DNA of 64,000 nucleotides from Paraclostridium dentum (GCF_012922555.1 NZ_WIPK01000002.1:275134-339133); one strand, 5' to 3'. Positions 33,068 to 41,684 are shown, counted from the first letter of the stretch. The notes: generated from the letters alone by a model not told the origin. Translations and numbers: made by a program.

Positions 33068-33367
33068 CTATTTAACTAACTTAAGCTTTGAAATTGAACG
33101 TATAAAATCAGGGGTTGCATTTTTACCATAGATTACATTAGCTATATGAGACACACTAAAACCAGTCATATTAGAAATATCTTTCAAAGTTAAATTATTA
33201 TTCTTTTTAAACTTAACAATAAACTCACCAATAGAATCACTCTCTAAATACTCTTCAAATAAAAAATCCTCAGAATATAATATTACCGTCTTATACAAAG
33301 GAACATAGGGTGGAAACAACCTTTCTTTAGCTTCTTTATAAGTTGCAATACTAACAACCGAGGTCAT
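33068..33367 (-). CDS. Helix-turn-helix protein truncated at the repeat junction
   Basis: 99 residues. The C-terminal half (GEFIVKFKKNNNLTLKDISNMTGFSVSHIANVIYGKNATPDFIRSI) is a clear XRE-like helix-turn-helix. The first codons (MTS) come from the complement of the duplicated oxidoreductase segment, which begins at 33361, and there is no ribosome site before the ATG. So the natural 5' end has probably been lost at the recombination junction. It could be an N-truncated, possibly silent, control gene for the restriction operon or for a lost element. Confidence 0.6.
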   Translation of the reverse strand: MTSVVSIATYKEAKERLFPPYVPLYKTVILYSEDFLFEEYLESDSIGEFIVKFKKNNNLTLKDISNMTGFSVSHIANVIYGKNATPDFIRSISKLKLVK

Positions 33368-33922
33368 GCAAAATTAATGGCACCATTTTACCCACTTGAA
33401 AAATTAAGAAAAATTCCAGGATTTGAAGGAGCTATAATAGTAGATCCATACTCAGGCGGAAAGGGAAACTCAGTAAGATATTTTTCAGTTGCTCCAATAG
33501 ATAACTATATGAGAGTAACAGGACTTGAAAACCTATTTGTAGGTGGAGAAAAAAGTGGATTCTTTGTAGGTCATACAGAAGCTATATGCACGGGATCTTT
33601 AGCTGGGCATAATGCAGCTAGAAATGCTATAGGCATGTATTTACTTCAACTACCAACTAGTATTGCAATTGGAGACTTTATATCTTATGCTAACCAAGAA
33701 TTAAAAGAAGAACATGCGGATAGATTAAAATTTACTTTTGCGGGAAGTATTTACTTTAATAGAATGAAGGATTTAGGTTTTTATACAATAGATAAAAAAG
33801 AAATAGAAACTAGAGTTAAAAAGGCAGGATTAGAAGGTATTTTCAATAAAAAAATAATGAAACAAATAAAAGGAGATAACTTTTGTTATCTCCTTTTACT
33901 TGTGATAAAGGTTGAGGTTTAA
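33361..33922 (+). pseudogene. 3' fragment of the FAD oxidoreductase gene
   Basis: Duplicate of residues about 261-427 of the protein encoded at 43-1326 (MAPFYPLEKLRKIPGF onward) with very few changes (for example R to I in SVAPRDN). The N-terminal FAD-binding part is missing. The original stop codon TAA has changed to CAA, so the frame runs on through the terminator hairpin (KQIKGDNFCYLLLLV) to 33922. No ribosome site; not functional. Begins exactly at the repeat boundary. Confidence 0.9.
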
Positions 33923-34179
33923 AGCATAGAAAAAATATATGATATATAAATAGTAAAACTCGCTACTGTATTAAATAAATCATAAAAATGTATTGAACTA
34001 TAAAACTTATAACTATGTATTACATCATATAAATTAATTCATCCAATAATTAATAAACCTATAATACTTAAAATAATAATATTAGTAAATATATAAATAA
34101 AAATTAAAGCAATAATTGATAACATAGAAGATAAAGAAAAATGTTTTGATAAACTACTAGTACTTGTTGTACTTTTCAA
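33919..34179 (-). pseudogene. Stop-interrupted copy of small membrane gene 1
   Basis: Reads MKSTTSTSSLSKHFSLSSML and onward like the gene at 1380-1646, but TGT (Cys) has become TGA in GLLIIG-stop-INLYD. The ribosome site has also decayed (CACATTT on the plus strand, where the left copy has CACCTC). Inactive duplicate inside the right repeat. Confidence 0.85.
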
Positions 34180-34359
34180 TATAAATCACATTTATATACT
34201 TATATGAAAATATATAAGATTTAAAACTAAGTAATATATTAAAAATGACAAAAATTAGATTTAAGAAACAAAAAATAAGACGACATAAAAGTCAGTATTT
34301 TACTAAAATTTACGTCATCTTATTTTCAATTATTAAATCTCGAAATCTAAAGAAAAAAT

Positions 34360-34605
34360 TTATGAAAAGAAAATTAATGAGAAACCTATAAGCAAGCTCA
34401 TAACAGCAAAAATTGTAGATAAGAAGTTTAAGGTATTAAAAGTTTTATAGTGGATATATGAATCATAGGAATTTATCAATCCTGCAATAAAAATACCTAG
34501 ACCACCTGAAATGGAAGAACTATGTATTACAGAGAAATAAATAAACACAAAAAATAATACATATAAGAAACTTCTTAATGGATTTAATTTAGTAGTAGTA
34601 TTCAA
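34360..34605 (-). CDS. Small membrane protein, paralogue 2 duplicate
   Basis: 81 residues, the duplicate of 2159-2404 with about ten substitutions, mostly conservative (I to V, A to S, V to I). TTG start with AAGGAGGTGATT. Three hydrophobic segments around NSYDSYIHYKTFNTLNF. While the neighbouring genes of this repeat copy are broken, this one stays open with an intact ribosome site, which hints at continued selection. Function unknown. Confidence 0.7.
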   Translation of the reverse strand: MNTTTKLNPLRSFLYVLFFVFIYFSVIHSSSISGGLGIFIAGLINSYDSYIHYKTFNTLNFLSTIFAVMSLLIGFSLIFFS

Positions 34606-34701
34606 ATAATCACCTCCTTATGGATTTCAAGTTAATACTAGCTAAGTTTACTTTAAATAGCAATGAAATAAGTATATACAAACAAAGTAGTATTTAAACA
34701 T

Positions 34702-34806
34702 AAAAAAGGCATTGGGCGGAAAGAATTTTCTTATGAAATAGTGAAGTAGTGAATAAATTCATAGATGAAATGTTAAGGATCAAGTTCTTTAGGGGTTTAC
34801 AGTGAA
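34702..34806 (+). pseudogene. Third copy of the 135-base gene-end remnant
   Basis: Encodes SEVVNKFIDEMLRIKFFRGLQ-stop in one frame, with the preceding SYEIVK in another, as at 2501-2740. No ribosome site. Marks the end of the right repeat. Confidence 0.55.
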
Positions 34807-34842
34807 GAATTAAAAATAATAAATCAGTGGGTTATAAATTAA

Positions 34843-34879
34843 AAAGGGTGCCAGAACTTAAAAGTTATGACACCTTTTT
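34843..34879 (-). terminator. Terminator-like hairpin
   Basis: AAAAAGGGTGCCA pairs with TGACACCTTTTT apart from one bulge. It lies 60 bases beyond the stop of the cyclase gene and could terminate it. Confidence 0.55.
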
Positions 34880-34939
34880 GTATGTACATAAAAATATTAA
34901 TCTAATTTAGATTTCAATTTAATATGTACTATATAATTT

Positions 34940-35551
34940 TTAAAATTCTACCAACAATCTAGCTGGAAGAGCATCTAGTCCTTCTATCTTTATAGGAAGG
35001 CAGTATACTTTAAAATTTTCTTCTGGTATGCTATTTAGATTAGCTAAATTTTCTATACCATAAATTTTATTTTTAGCTAAGTATTCATCTATAGTACCAT
35101 GATTTCTTCTTAATCCTAGACCTAAAGTATCTATACCTATCATATTAACTTTTTTACCTACTAGATACTCTATTACCTCCATAGAAATTTCAGGATGGGT
35201 ACTATATTTTTCATCATCATTTAAATACTTATCCCAGTTGGTCTGAAATAATACATAGACTCCTTCTTTAATACGAGAAAGTTCTAAATCATCTAATTCA
35301 ATAGCTCTATCTGTTATATTAGAAACATCAAACTTCACTCCCTCTGATATTAATCTATCGTTTTCTATTATTACATCCGTGCTCATTACATCTATGTGCG
35401 TACCCATGTTATGAACATCGCAAGAAAAACAAGTTGTCGTATATTCGCTTCCACTTCTAGAATAACGTTTTACACTTTTTACCTCTAATGGTTTTGAACC
35501 AGCTCTATATACTCGTCCAAGTTGAGTTGTTTGTGTTATGTCTACTAGCAT
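34940..35551 (-). CDS. Cyclase family protein (kynurenine formamidase-like metal hydrolase)
   Basis: 203 residues matching the cyclase/formamidase fold: MLVDITQTTQLG at the N-terminus, metal motif HNMGTHIDV (about residues 47-55), YVLFQTNWDKY, and IGIDTLGLGLRRNHGT followed by a late conserved EENFKVYCLPIKIEGLDALPARLLVE. Relatives hydrolyse formylkynurenine, isatin or similar amides with zinc or manganese. The substrate here is unknown. AGAAAGGTAGAAA precedes the ATG. Isolated gene between the repeat copies. Confidence 0.8.
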   Translation of the reverse strand: MLVDITQTTQLGRVYRAGSKPLEVKSVKRYSRSGSEYTTTCFSCDVHNMGTHIDVMSTDVIIENDRLISEGVKFDVSNITDRAIELDDLELSRIKEGVYVLFQTNWDKYLNDDEKYSTHPEISMEVIEYLVGKKVNMIGIDTLGLGLRRNHGTIDEYLAKNKIYGIENLANLNSIPEENFKVYCLPIKIEGLDALPARLLVEF

Positions 35552-35898
35552 ATAATTTCTACCTTTCTAATATAGATTAATTACAAAAACTGTTGATTTA
35601 TTATAACATAATACATGACTTAATAAAATAATGAGGCATTAATATTCAGTATTGACACCTTTTTAATACTTATCCTTACAAAGACATTAAAAGGTATCAT
35701 ATCTTGGTTCCAAAAGTTAACTAGACACATGGGCATAAATCTTCTAATTAACTTGAAAATGTTTATTGATATCAACACTAGAATAAGGAGTGATTTGTAT
35801 TAGTAAAAATAAATTAATAGCATATAGTTGAATAAAGGATAATAGTTTAATCCACCATTAATAAGCTTCAAATATAAAAAAGATATAATTGATTAAGG
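35552..35898. other. Non-coding stretch
   Basis: AT-rich with no supported gene. It contains an imperfect inverted repeat (GACACCTTTTTAAT near 35655 and ATTAAAAGGTATC near 35687) that could be a regulatory or terminator hairpin. Confidence 0.35.
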
Positions 35899-36330
35899 TA
35901 GATGTTAAATAAAATTAGGAATATCGAAAATAAAAAAATAATCAAATAAATATAAAGGAGATAACTTTTATTATCGCCTTTTTTATAATAAACTCTAAAT
36001 TTTAAAACATAGAGAAAACATCCGATATAGCAATAATAAAGCCAATGAAAGCAAATATCCAATATAAATAATCTATTGACCTATCAAGCTTGTAACTATT
36101 AATTGCGTCATATAAATTAATGAAACCTATAATAAAGAAACCTAAAGCACTTAAAATAGGAACATTAGTAAAAAAATCAATTAAAATTAAGATTAAAGCA
36201 ACAATTGATAAAATCGAAGATAAATATTTAGATACACTAGAAGTATTTGTTGAATCCTTCAATATAAATCACCTCCTTATACTTTGCAAGTTAATTCTAG
36301 CTAAGTTTATTTAAAATAACAACGAAAGCA
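35899..36330. repeat. Third, diverged copy of the long repeat
   Basis: Starts in a scrap matching the last oxidoreductase codons (AATAAAAAAATAATCAAATA), then the same GGAGATAAC terminator in decayed form, a small membrane gene, and TTCTAGCTAAGTTTATTTAAA-type sequence matching the region after 2404. Much more diverged than the other two copies, so older. Confidence 0.75.
36002..36262 (-). CDS. Small membrane protein, paralogue 1 family
   Basis: 86 residues, clearly related to 1380-1646 along its length (SKYLSSILSIVALILILIDFFTNVPILSALGFFIIGFINLYDAINSYKLDRSIDYLYWIFAFIGF in outline, ending DVFSMF). Three membrane segments. TTG start with GGAGGTGATT at standard spacing. Function unknown. It is intact, although the flanking repeat is old. 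Confidence 0.7.
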   Translation of the reverse strand: MKDSTNTSSVSKYLSSILSIVALILILIDFFTNVPILSALGFFIIGFINLYDAINSYKLDRSIDYLYWIFAFIGFIIAISDVFSMF

Positions 36331-36476
36331 CATTATGGAGTTTAGGTGTCAGACTACAAATAGCAACTATGATATAATATGAAATATATTTACTACGTAA
36401 TTGTTAAACAATACGAAAGCAAATATATTTTATATATAAGATACATATAAATATAAGTTTGGGGGAGGAGCTTCGT

Positions 36477-37058
36477 ATGAACACATCAACATTTTTAGAA
36501 ATATTATCAGTAGCAGAAAAATTAAAATGCAACACTAGGCATTCATGGACATCAAGTGGACGCCATGAGAGTGTGGCGGAACATAGTTGGCGTATTGCAT
36601 TAATGGCATTATTAATGAGAGATGAATTTCCAAATATTGATATGGATAAGGTAATTCGTATGTGCTTAATTCATGATTTAGGGGAAGCCTTTACTGGAGA
36701 TATACCTGCTTTTGATAAGAAGGAAGAAGATAGTAAAAAAGAGGATGAAATCTTTTTGCAATGGATTGAAACTTTCCCTGCTCATTATAAAGAGGAATTT
36801 ATAGAACTTTTAGCTGAAATGAATGAACGTAAAACAGAGGAAGCAAAGCTTTACAAAGCCTTAGATAACTTAGAAGCAGTGATTCAACATAACGAGGCTG
36901 ATATCAGTACGTGGATTCCGTTAGAATACGATTTACAGTTCACTTACGGTTCGGACAAGGTGGAATTCTCACCTTACTTAAAAGAATTAAAGAAAGAAAT
37001 AGACAAAAGAACGACAGAAAAAATAGCTCAAAATAGTGAAGAGCTTACAAATAAGTAA
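36477..37058 (+). CDS. HD-domain hydrolase (YfbR-like 5'-nucleotidase family)
   Basis: 193 residues from the ATG at 36477, which follows GGGGGAGGAG; the TTG at 36459 overlaps that site. The HD metal-binding residues are visible in RHESVAEHSWRIALMALLM (His), IHDLGEAFTGDIPAF (His-Asp) and a later Asp in LYKALDNLEAV. Such enzymes dephosphorylate deoxynucleotides. Codon use is somewhat less AT-biased than its neighbours (for example GTACGTGGATTCCG), hinting at transfer. The stop codon lies inside a 26-bp perfect inverted repeat. Single gene. Confidence 0.85.
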   Translation: MNTSTFLEILSVAEKLKCNTRHSWTSSGRHESVAEHSWRIALMALLMRDEFPNIDMDKVIRMCLIHDLGEAFTGDIPAFDKKEEDSKKEDEIFLQWIETFPAHYKEEFIELLAEMNERKTEEAKLYKALDNLEAVIQHNEADISTWIPLEYDLQFTYGSDKVEFSPYLKELKKEIDKRTTEKIAQNSEELTNK

Positions 37059-37097
37059 AGGATCATTAATAATTAATGATCCTTTACTTATTTGTAA
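37045..37097. terminator. 26-bp perfect inverted repeat over the end of the HD gene
   Basis: Arms 37045-37070 and 37072-37097 are perfectly complementary around a single central A, starting TTACAAATAAG and ending CTTATTTGTAA. The HD stop codon (37056-37058) lies in the left arm. A partial second copy of the core (TTAATTATTAATGATT) follows near 37111. Probably a terminator, though the almost loop-free palindrome is unusual. Confidence 0.6.
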
Positions 37098-37461
37098 CAT
37101 TAAAGGTCGATTAATTATTAATGATTAAATTTAGTAAATTTTACTAGCTCATAGATAAGGTAAGTTTGTTGATTTCAAAAAACTTGCAGTGTAATATATG
37201 AAAAGCTGAAAATTATAAAATAAATTTAAAATAGGTTTTATGATAAAGGTTTTTGAAAAACAACTTAAATGGGTAAAAACGTAAGAAATTAGTTAAAAAA
37301 TGGTATAAAATGGGAGATGACACAAAAAATTAACTGGAATTTATATAAAAAAAAGAATATAATGACAAAGTGTGACATTTGATTACAATATTGTTATTGA
37401 ATATATTTAGGCAAAGTACTAATATATTTATAGATTATGAACATTTTAGAGGAGAGTAAGT
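37098..37461. other. Upstream region of the dlt operon
   Basis: No gene. Contains AT-rich promoter-like sequence; the dltD ribosome site (AGAGGAGAG) is at its right end. No regulator site could be recognised with confidence. Confidence 0.35.
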
Positions 37462-38652
37462 ATGAAAAAATTAATTTATTTCATTATACCATTAGTAGTG
37501 GGCGGTATATTTTTATTCGGACTAAATAAATTCCTTGATTCTAAAATTGACTACATGCTTGAAGAAAAAGATTTAAAACCAATAATGAACAATTCTTTAA
37601 GTAATATAAAAGATAAAGGCGTTATTGCTAATAACTATTTTTTACAGAAAAAAGATATAATGATGCTAGGATCATCAGAGTTAGGGCATTCAACAAAGCA
37701 ACACCCTACTTATTATTTTAATACTAATAGAAGTAAAAATGAAGTTATTACGATCGGGAGAGCATATACTCAGAGCTTACAAGACACTACTATTCTAGGT
37801 AGTTTTGATCCAAGTATAAAGGATAAAAAGGTTGTTTTATTAGTTTCAATGCAGTGGTTTATGGATAAAGAAGGGGTTACTTATCATCATTATCAGACGA
37901 GATTTTCGCCAACTCAATTTTATGCATTTTTAAACAACCCAGATATTTCTAAGGAAAATAAGGTTAAATTTGCAAATAGAGCAAGTAAATTATTAATTGG
38001 ATCAGAAGAATACAAGTCTGAGGCTGTATATGCTAAGTTATATAGTTCTGATACATTTGTGTCAAAAGTTGAAAAAGTGCTGTTAGCACCTTATTTCGAG
38101 TTTAGAGAAGATACAGTGAAACTTAAAGAAAAAGGTATGTTATATGAGAGATTAGTGAATTTACCTGATAAAAAAGCCTTAGCACCTGGAAATCCTATTA
38201 ATTGGGACAAAGAAATGGACCAAGCTATAGTAGATGCTAGAAAGAGAGTAGGTAAAAATAATCTATGTATAGATAAAATATACTATAAAAAGAATTTTGG
38301 AAAGAACTTAGATAAAGTAAGAGGTAAATATAAGGATGTGAACCTTGTAGAGTCAAAAGAGTTTGATGATTACCAACTTACTCTAGACGTGTGCAACGAT
38401 TTAGGGATAAAGCCTGTAATTGTACTTATACCTGGAATGGATAAGTTTTACAATGTAACGGGTATATCAAAAGATGAAAGATATGAATTTTATGATAAAG
38501 CAGGGAATCTTGCAAAACAACATGGTTTCGATGTTATTGATTTAAGATCAAAAGAAAATGAAAAGTATTATTTGCGTGATGTAATGCATCTTGGAACGAA
38601 AGGTTGGGTAGATGTTTGTGAAAAGTTATTTAAAGAATTTAACCAGCAATAA
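37462..38652 (+). CDS. dltD: D-alanyl-lipoteichoic acid biosynthesis protein DltD
   Basis: 396 residues: an N-terminal membrane anchor (3-24), then an SGNH-hydrolase-like extracellular domain with catalytic Ser in MMLGSSELGHS (about residues 71-81) and the late catalytic pair in YYLRDVMHLGTKGW (His). DltD acts at the last step of D-alanine transfer to teichoic acids outside the membrane. GAGGAGAG precedes the ATG. The order dltD first, then X-A-B-C, differs from the Bacillus order (X-A-B-C-D) but is that of Clostridioides. D-alanylation lowers surface negative charge and protects against cationic peptides. Confidence 0.95.
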   Translation: MKKLIYFIIPLVVGGIFLFGLNKFLDSKIDYMLEEKDLKPIMNNSLSNIKDKGVIANNYFLQKKDIMMLGSSELGHSTKQHPTYYFNTNRSKNEVITIGRAYTQSLQDTTILGSFDPSIKDKKVVLLVSMQWFMDKEGVTYHHYQTRFSPTQFYAFLNNPDISKENKVKFANRASKLLIGSEEYKSEAVYAKLYSSDTFVSKVEKVLLAPYFEFREDTVKLKEKGMLYERLVNLPDKKALAPGNPINWDKEMDQAIVDARKRVGKNNLCIDKIYYKKNFGKNLDKVRGKYKDVNLVESKEFDDYQLTLDVCNDLGIKPVIVLIPGMDKFYNVTGISKDERYEFYDKAGNLAKQHGFDVIDLRSKENEKYYLRDVMHLGTKGWVDVCEKLFKEFNQQ

Positions 38653-38659
38653 GTACTTA

Positions 38660-38758
38660 ATGATGAGTATTTGTTTTACGATAATAATAATTGCAGCAAT
38701 ATTAATATTAACATTTACTCCATTTAAAGAATTGCCATTCATATACAATGAGTTTTAA
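38660..38758 (+). CDS. dltX: Short DltX
   Basis: 32 residues: one membrane helix (CFTIIIIAAILILTF) and the conserved C-terminal end PFIYNEF, the hallmark of DltX. DltX is usually about 45-50 residues; here the N-terminal part is shortened. It begins 7 bases after the dltD stop without a clear ribosome site (two adjacent ATGs), so translation may be coupled, and it ends 15 bases before dltA. DltX joins DltB/DltD and its C-terminal tail is proposed to carry the D-alanyl group. Confidence 0.8.
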   Translation: MMSICFTIIIIAAILILTFTPFKELPFIYNEF

Positions 38759-38773
38759 TGAGGAGGATTAGAC

Positions 38774-40288
38774 ATGAAAATTATTGAAGGTATAAAAAAG
38801 TATTCAAATACAGATAGAATAGCATTAAAATGCAATGACGAAAATCTTTCATACAAAGATTTAGATAAGTACTCAGAAGCTATTGCTTTATACTTAAAAG
38901 ACATTTATGGAGATGAGGATACTCCTATAGTTATATATGGAAATAAAGAAAATAAGATAATGGCATGTATGATAGGGGCTTTAAAATCAGGAAGAGCTTA
39001 TGTACCGTTAGACATAAGCTTCCCAATAGATAGAGTATTTGAAGTAACAAAAGAAGTTAAACCAAAGGTAGTTTTCAATTTTAGTGAAGAAACTAACTTT
39101 GGAGATTTAAATATTGTAAATGAAGAAAAACTTAATGAGATAATAAAAACTTATGAAGGTAAGTCAATATCTAAAGAAAACTGGGTAAAAGATGATGAAA
39201 ATGCATACATTTTATTTACATCAGGAAGTACAGGAAAGCCAAAAGGGGTACAAATAAGTTCAAATAACTTAGACAGCTTTGTTGATTGGATAAGTCCATA
39301 CTTAAAAATTGATGGAAGTGAGAAAGTTATAATGAACCAAGCTGCATACTCATTTGATCTTTCAGTAACATCTATATATCCAGGATTAGTTCATGGTGCT
39401 ACATTATTTTCTTTATCAAAGAAAGTTTTAGCAGATTATAAAGAATTATTTAATCAATTTGGTAAGTCAGATATGGCTATTTGGGTTTCTACCCCATCAT
39501 TTGCAGGTGTTTGTGTAACAGAAAATAGTTTTAATAGTGAAATGTTACCAAAATTAGAGTCTATGATATTCATAGGTGAAGCTCTTCCAAAACCTTTAAC
39601 TAAAGAGTTATTAGAGAGATTCCCAAATACTAGAGTTATAAATGGATATGGACCAACAGAAGCAACAGTAGGTGTCAGTGTAAATGATATGTCAGAAGAA
39701 CTTATAAATGATGAAAAAAGTTTACCAGTTGGGTATCCTATGGAAAACTGTAAAATAAAAATATTAGATGAAAATGGAAATGAAGTTAAAGAAGGCGAAA
39801 AAGGTGAAATTATAATAATTGGACCTTCTGTTTCAAAAGGTTATTTTAATAATAAGGAAAAAACTGATGAAGTATTCTTCTATGATGAAATCGATGGAGT
39901 TAAATATAGAGCTTACAGAACAGGGGACATGGGATACCTATTAGATGGAAATATTTACTACTGTGGAAGAAGAGATTTCCAAATAAAATTAAATGGATTT
40001 AGAATAGAAATTGAAGATATAGAGAGCAACTTAAGAAAAGTTGAAAATGTTAAAAATGCAATAGTTTTACCAGTTTATAAAAATGAAAAAATTGCTTACT
40101 TAAAGGGAATTGTAGAATTAAAAGAAAGTAATTCATTAAGTGATATAAAAAATGGAGTGGTAATAAAAAAAGAATTAGGTAAATATATCCCTTCATATAT
40201 GATACCTAGAACTATAAAAATTATAGATGAGTTCCCTACAAATATTAATGGGAAAATAGATAGAAAGAAACTTATGGAGGAAAATTAA
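38774..40288 (+). CDS. dltA: D-alanine--D-alanyl carrier protein ligase DltA
   Basis: 504 residues, a full adenylate-forming enzyme: the P-loop-like LFTSGSTGKPKG (about residues 148-159), NGYGPTEATVG (about 291-301), YRTGDMGYL and a C-terminal catalytic Lys in NGKIDRKKL. It activates D-alanine with ATP and loads it on DltC. AGGAGGATTAGAC precedes the ATG. Its stop overlaps the dltB start by one base (TAATG), so the two are translationally coupled. Confidence 0.95.
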   Translation: MKIIEGIKKYSNTDRIALKCNDENLSYKDLDKYSEAIALYLKDIYGDEDTPIVIYGNKENKIMACMIGALKSGRAYVPLDISFPIDRVFEVTKEVKPKVVFNFSEETNFGDLNIVNEEKLNEIIKTYEGKSISKENWVKDDENAYILFTSGSTGKPKGVQISSNNLDSFVDWISPYLKIDGSEKVIMNQAAYSFDLSVTSIYPGLVHGATLFSLSKKVLADYKELFNQFGKSDMAIWVSTPSFAGVCVTENSFNSEMLPKLESMIFIGEALPKPLTKELLERFPNTRVINGYGPTEATVGVSVNDMSEELINDEKSLPVGYPMENCKIKILDENGNEVKEGEKGEIIIIGPSVSKGYFNNKEKTDEVFFYDEIDGVKYRAYRTGDMGYLLDGNIYYCGRRDFQIKLNGFRIEIEDIESNLRKVENVKNAIVLPVYKNEKIAYLKGIVELKESNSLSDIKNGVVIKKELGKYIPSYMIPRTIKIIDEFPTNINGKIDRKKLMEEN

Positions 40289-41436
40289 TGACTTTTTCAC
40301 AATATGGAGATTATTTTTATCTTTATATATTACTATTAACAGCAATACCAGCAGTGATTTTAGGTTTAAGAGAAAAAAATATAAAGTATTATGGTATGAT
40401 AGCAACTGCATTCATGATACTTTTAATAGTTGGTGTAAATGTTAGACTTTCATTTTTAATAGCATTTATGGTGCTAGAAATAATAGTAGTTAAAGGATAT
40501 GAATATGTAAGAAAAAAAACGGATAGCAAATTGGTTTATAGACTATTTTTGCTAGCTTCTATGTCTCCTATTATAATAAATAAAATTTCACCGCTTACAT
40601 CATTTGGAGCAATAGGGTTTATAGGTATATCATACCTAAACTTTAGAACTATACAAATGGTAATTGAAATTTATGATGGAGCAATTAAAGAAGTTAAAAT
40701 TTCAACAATGCTTTATTTTGTATTGTTTTTCCCAACATTAAGTTCTGGGCCGATCGATAGATCAAGAAGATTTGAAAAAGACTTAGAAAAGAAGATACCT
40801 AAAGAGGAATATATAGATGATTATTTAATACCAGGTATTAAAAAGATATTCATGGGTGTTGGATATAAATTTGTAATAGCATTTTTAGTAAACACATATT
40901 GGATGTCAAAAATACCTTCAGAAATAAACTTTGTAAATGCTATGAGTTATATGTATGCATATAGCTTATATTTATTCTTTGACTTTGGAGGATATAGTTT
41001 ATTTGCTGTAGGAACAAGTTATATATTTGGTATAAAAGCACCAGATAACTTCGATAAGCCATTCTTAAGTAAGGATATGAAAGAATTCTGGACAAGATGG
41101 CATATAAGTCTTTCAAGATGGTTTGGAGATTATATTTTCTCTAGATTTGTAATTGCATCTATGAGAAAGAAAAGATTTAAGAAAAGAGCTACAGCATCGC
41201 ATGTTGCACAAATGATTACAATGATAACTATGGGATTTTGGCATGGCTTAACATGGTTTTACATTGTGTACGGGATATACCAAGGGGTAGTGCTTGTACT
41301 TACAGATATGTATCAAAAGAAATCAAAGTTTTACAAACAACATAAAAAAGATAAGTGGTTTGAGATTGTACAAATTGTTATAACATTCCATATAGCATGT
41401 TTTGGATTGTTAATTTTCTCAGGTTACTTTGCTTAA
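40288..41436 (+). CDS. dltB: Membrane O-acyltransferase DltB
   Basis: 382 residues, about eleven membrane segments. MBOAT catalytic His is in MGFWHGLTWFYIVYG (about residues 317-331); an upstream Asn/Asp site sits in EFWTRWHISLSRWF. It takes D-alanine from DltC and passes it across the membrane to DltX/DltD. ATGGAGG of dltA's end serves as ribosome site, overlapping dltA by one base. The C-terminal end is a further helix (FHIACFGLLIFSGYFA). Confidence 0.95.
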   Translation: MTFSQYGDYFYLYILLLTAIPAVILGLREKNIKYYGMIATAFMILLIVGVNVRLSFLIAFMVLEIIVVKGYEYVRKKTDSKLVYRLFLLASMSPIIINKISPLTSFGAIGFIGISYLNFRTIQMVIEIYDGAIKEVKISTMLYFVLFFPTLSSGPIDRSRRFEKDLEKKIPKEEYIDDYLIPGIKKIFMGVGYKFVIAFLVNTYWMSKIPSEINFVNAMSYMYAYSLYLFFDFGGYSLFAVGTSYIFGIKAPDNFDKPFLSKDMKEFWTRWHISLSRWFGDYIFSRFVIASMRKKRFKKRATASHVAQMITMITMGFWHGLTWFYIVYGIYQGVVLVLTDMYQKKSKFYKQHKKDKWFEIVQIVITFHIACFGLLIFSGYFA

Positions 41437-41453
41437 TTTAAGGAGGATATAAA

Positions 41454-41684
41454 ATGCAAGAGACAGTTATAGGAATTTTTGAAGATGTTTTAGGATGTGA
41501 CGAAATAAGAGAGGATTTAAATTTAAATTTATTTGAAGCAGAACTTTTAGATTCATTAGCTATAATAGAAGTTTTACTTGAAATTGAAGAAAGATTAGGA
41601 ATAACACTTCAACCAACAGACTTAGAAAGAAGTGACATGGCAACAGTAAATAACTTAGTTAAGTTCTTAGAAGGTAGAAAATAA
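41454..41684 (+). CDS. dltC: D-alanyl carrier protein DltC
   Basis: 76 residues, an acidic four-helix carrier protein. The phosphopantetheine-bearing Ser is in AELLDSLAIIEVLLE (about residue 36). Accepts D-alanine from DltA. AAGGAGG 7 bases before the ATG; 17 bases after dltB. Last gene of the operon; a terminator follows. Confidence 0.95.
   Translation: MQETVIGIFEDVLGCDEIREDLNLNLFEAELLDSLAIIEVLLEIEERLGITLQPTDLERSDMATVNNLVKFLEGRK

Larger units (their letters stand above)
33361..34830. repeat. Right copy of the long direct repeat
   Basis: Matches 822-2605 in the same orientation: oxidoreductase fragment, terminator (33868-33897), stop-interrupted small membrane gene, intact small membrane gene and one 135-base fragment unit. 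It lacks the region equivalent to about 1695-2035 and carries one fragment unit instead of two. Together the copies bracket about 32.5 kb. Confidence 0.9.

Noticed and set aside
35868-36062. 64-residue minus-strand open frame overlapping the small membrane gene
   Set aside because: Different frame over the start of repeat copy 3 with no ribosome site.
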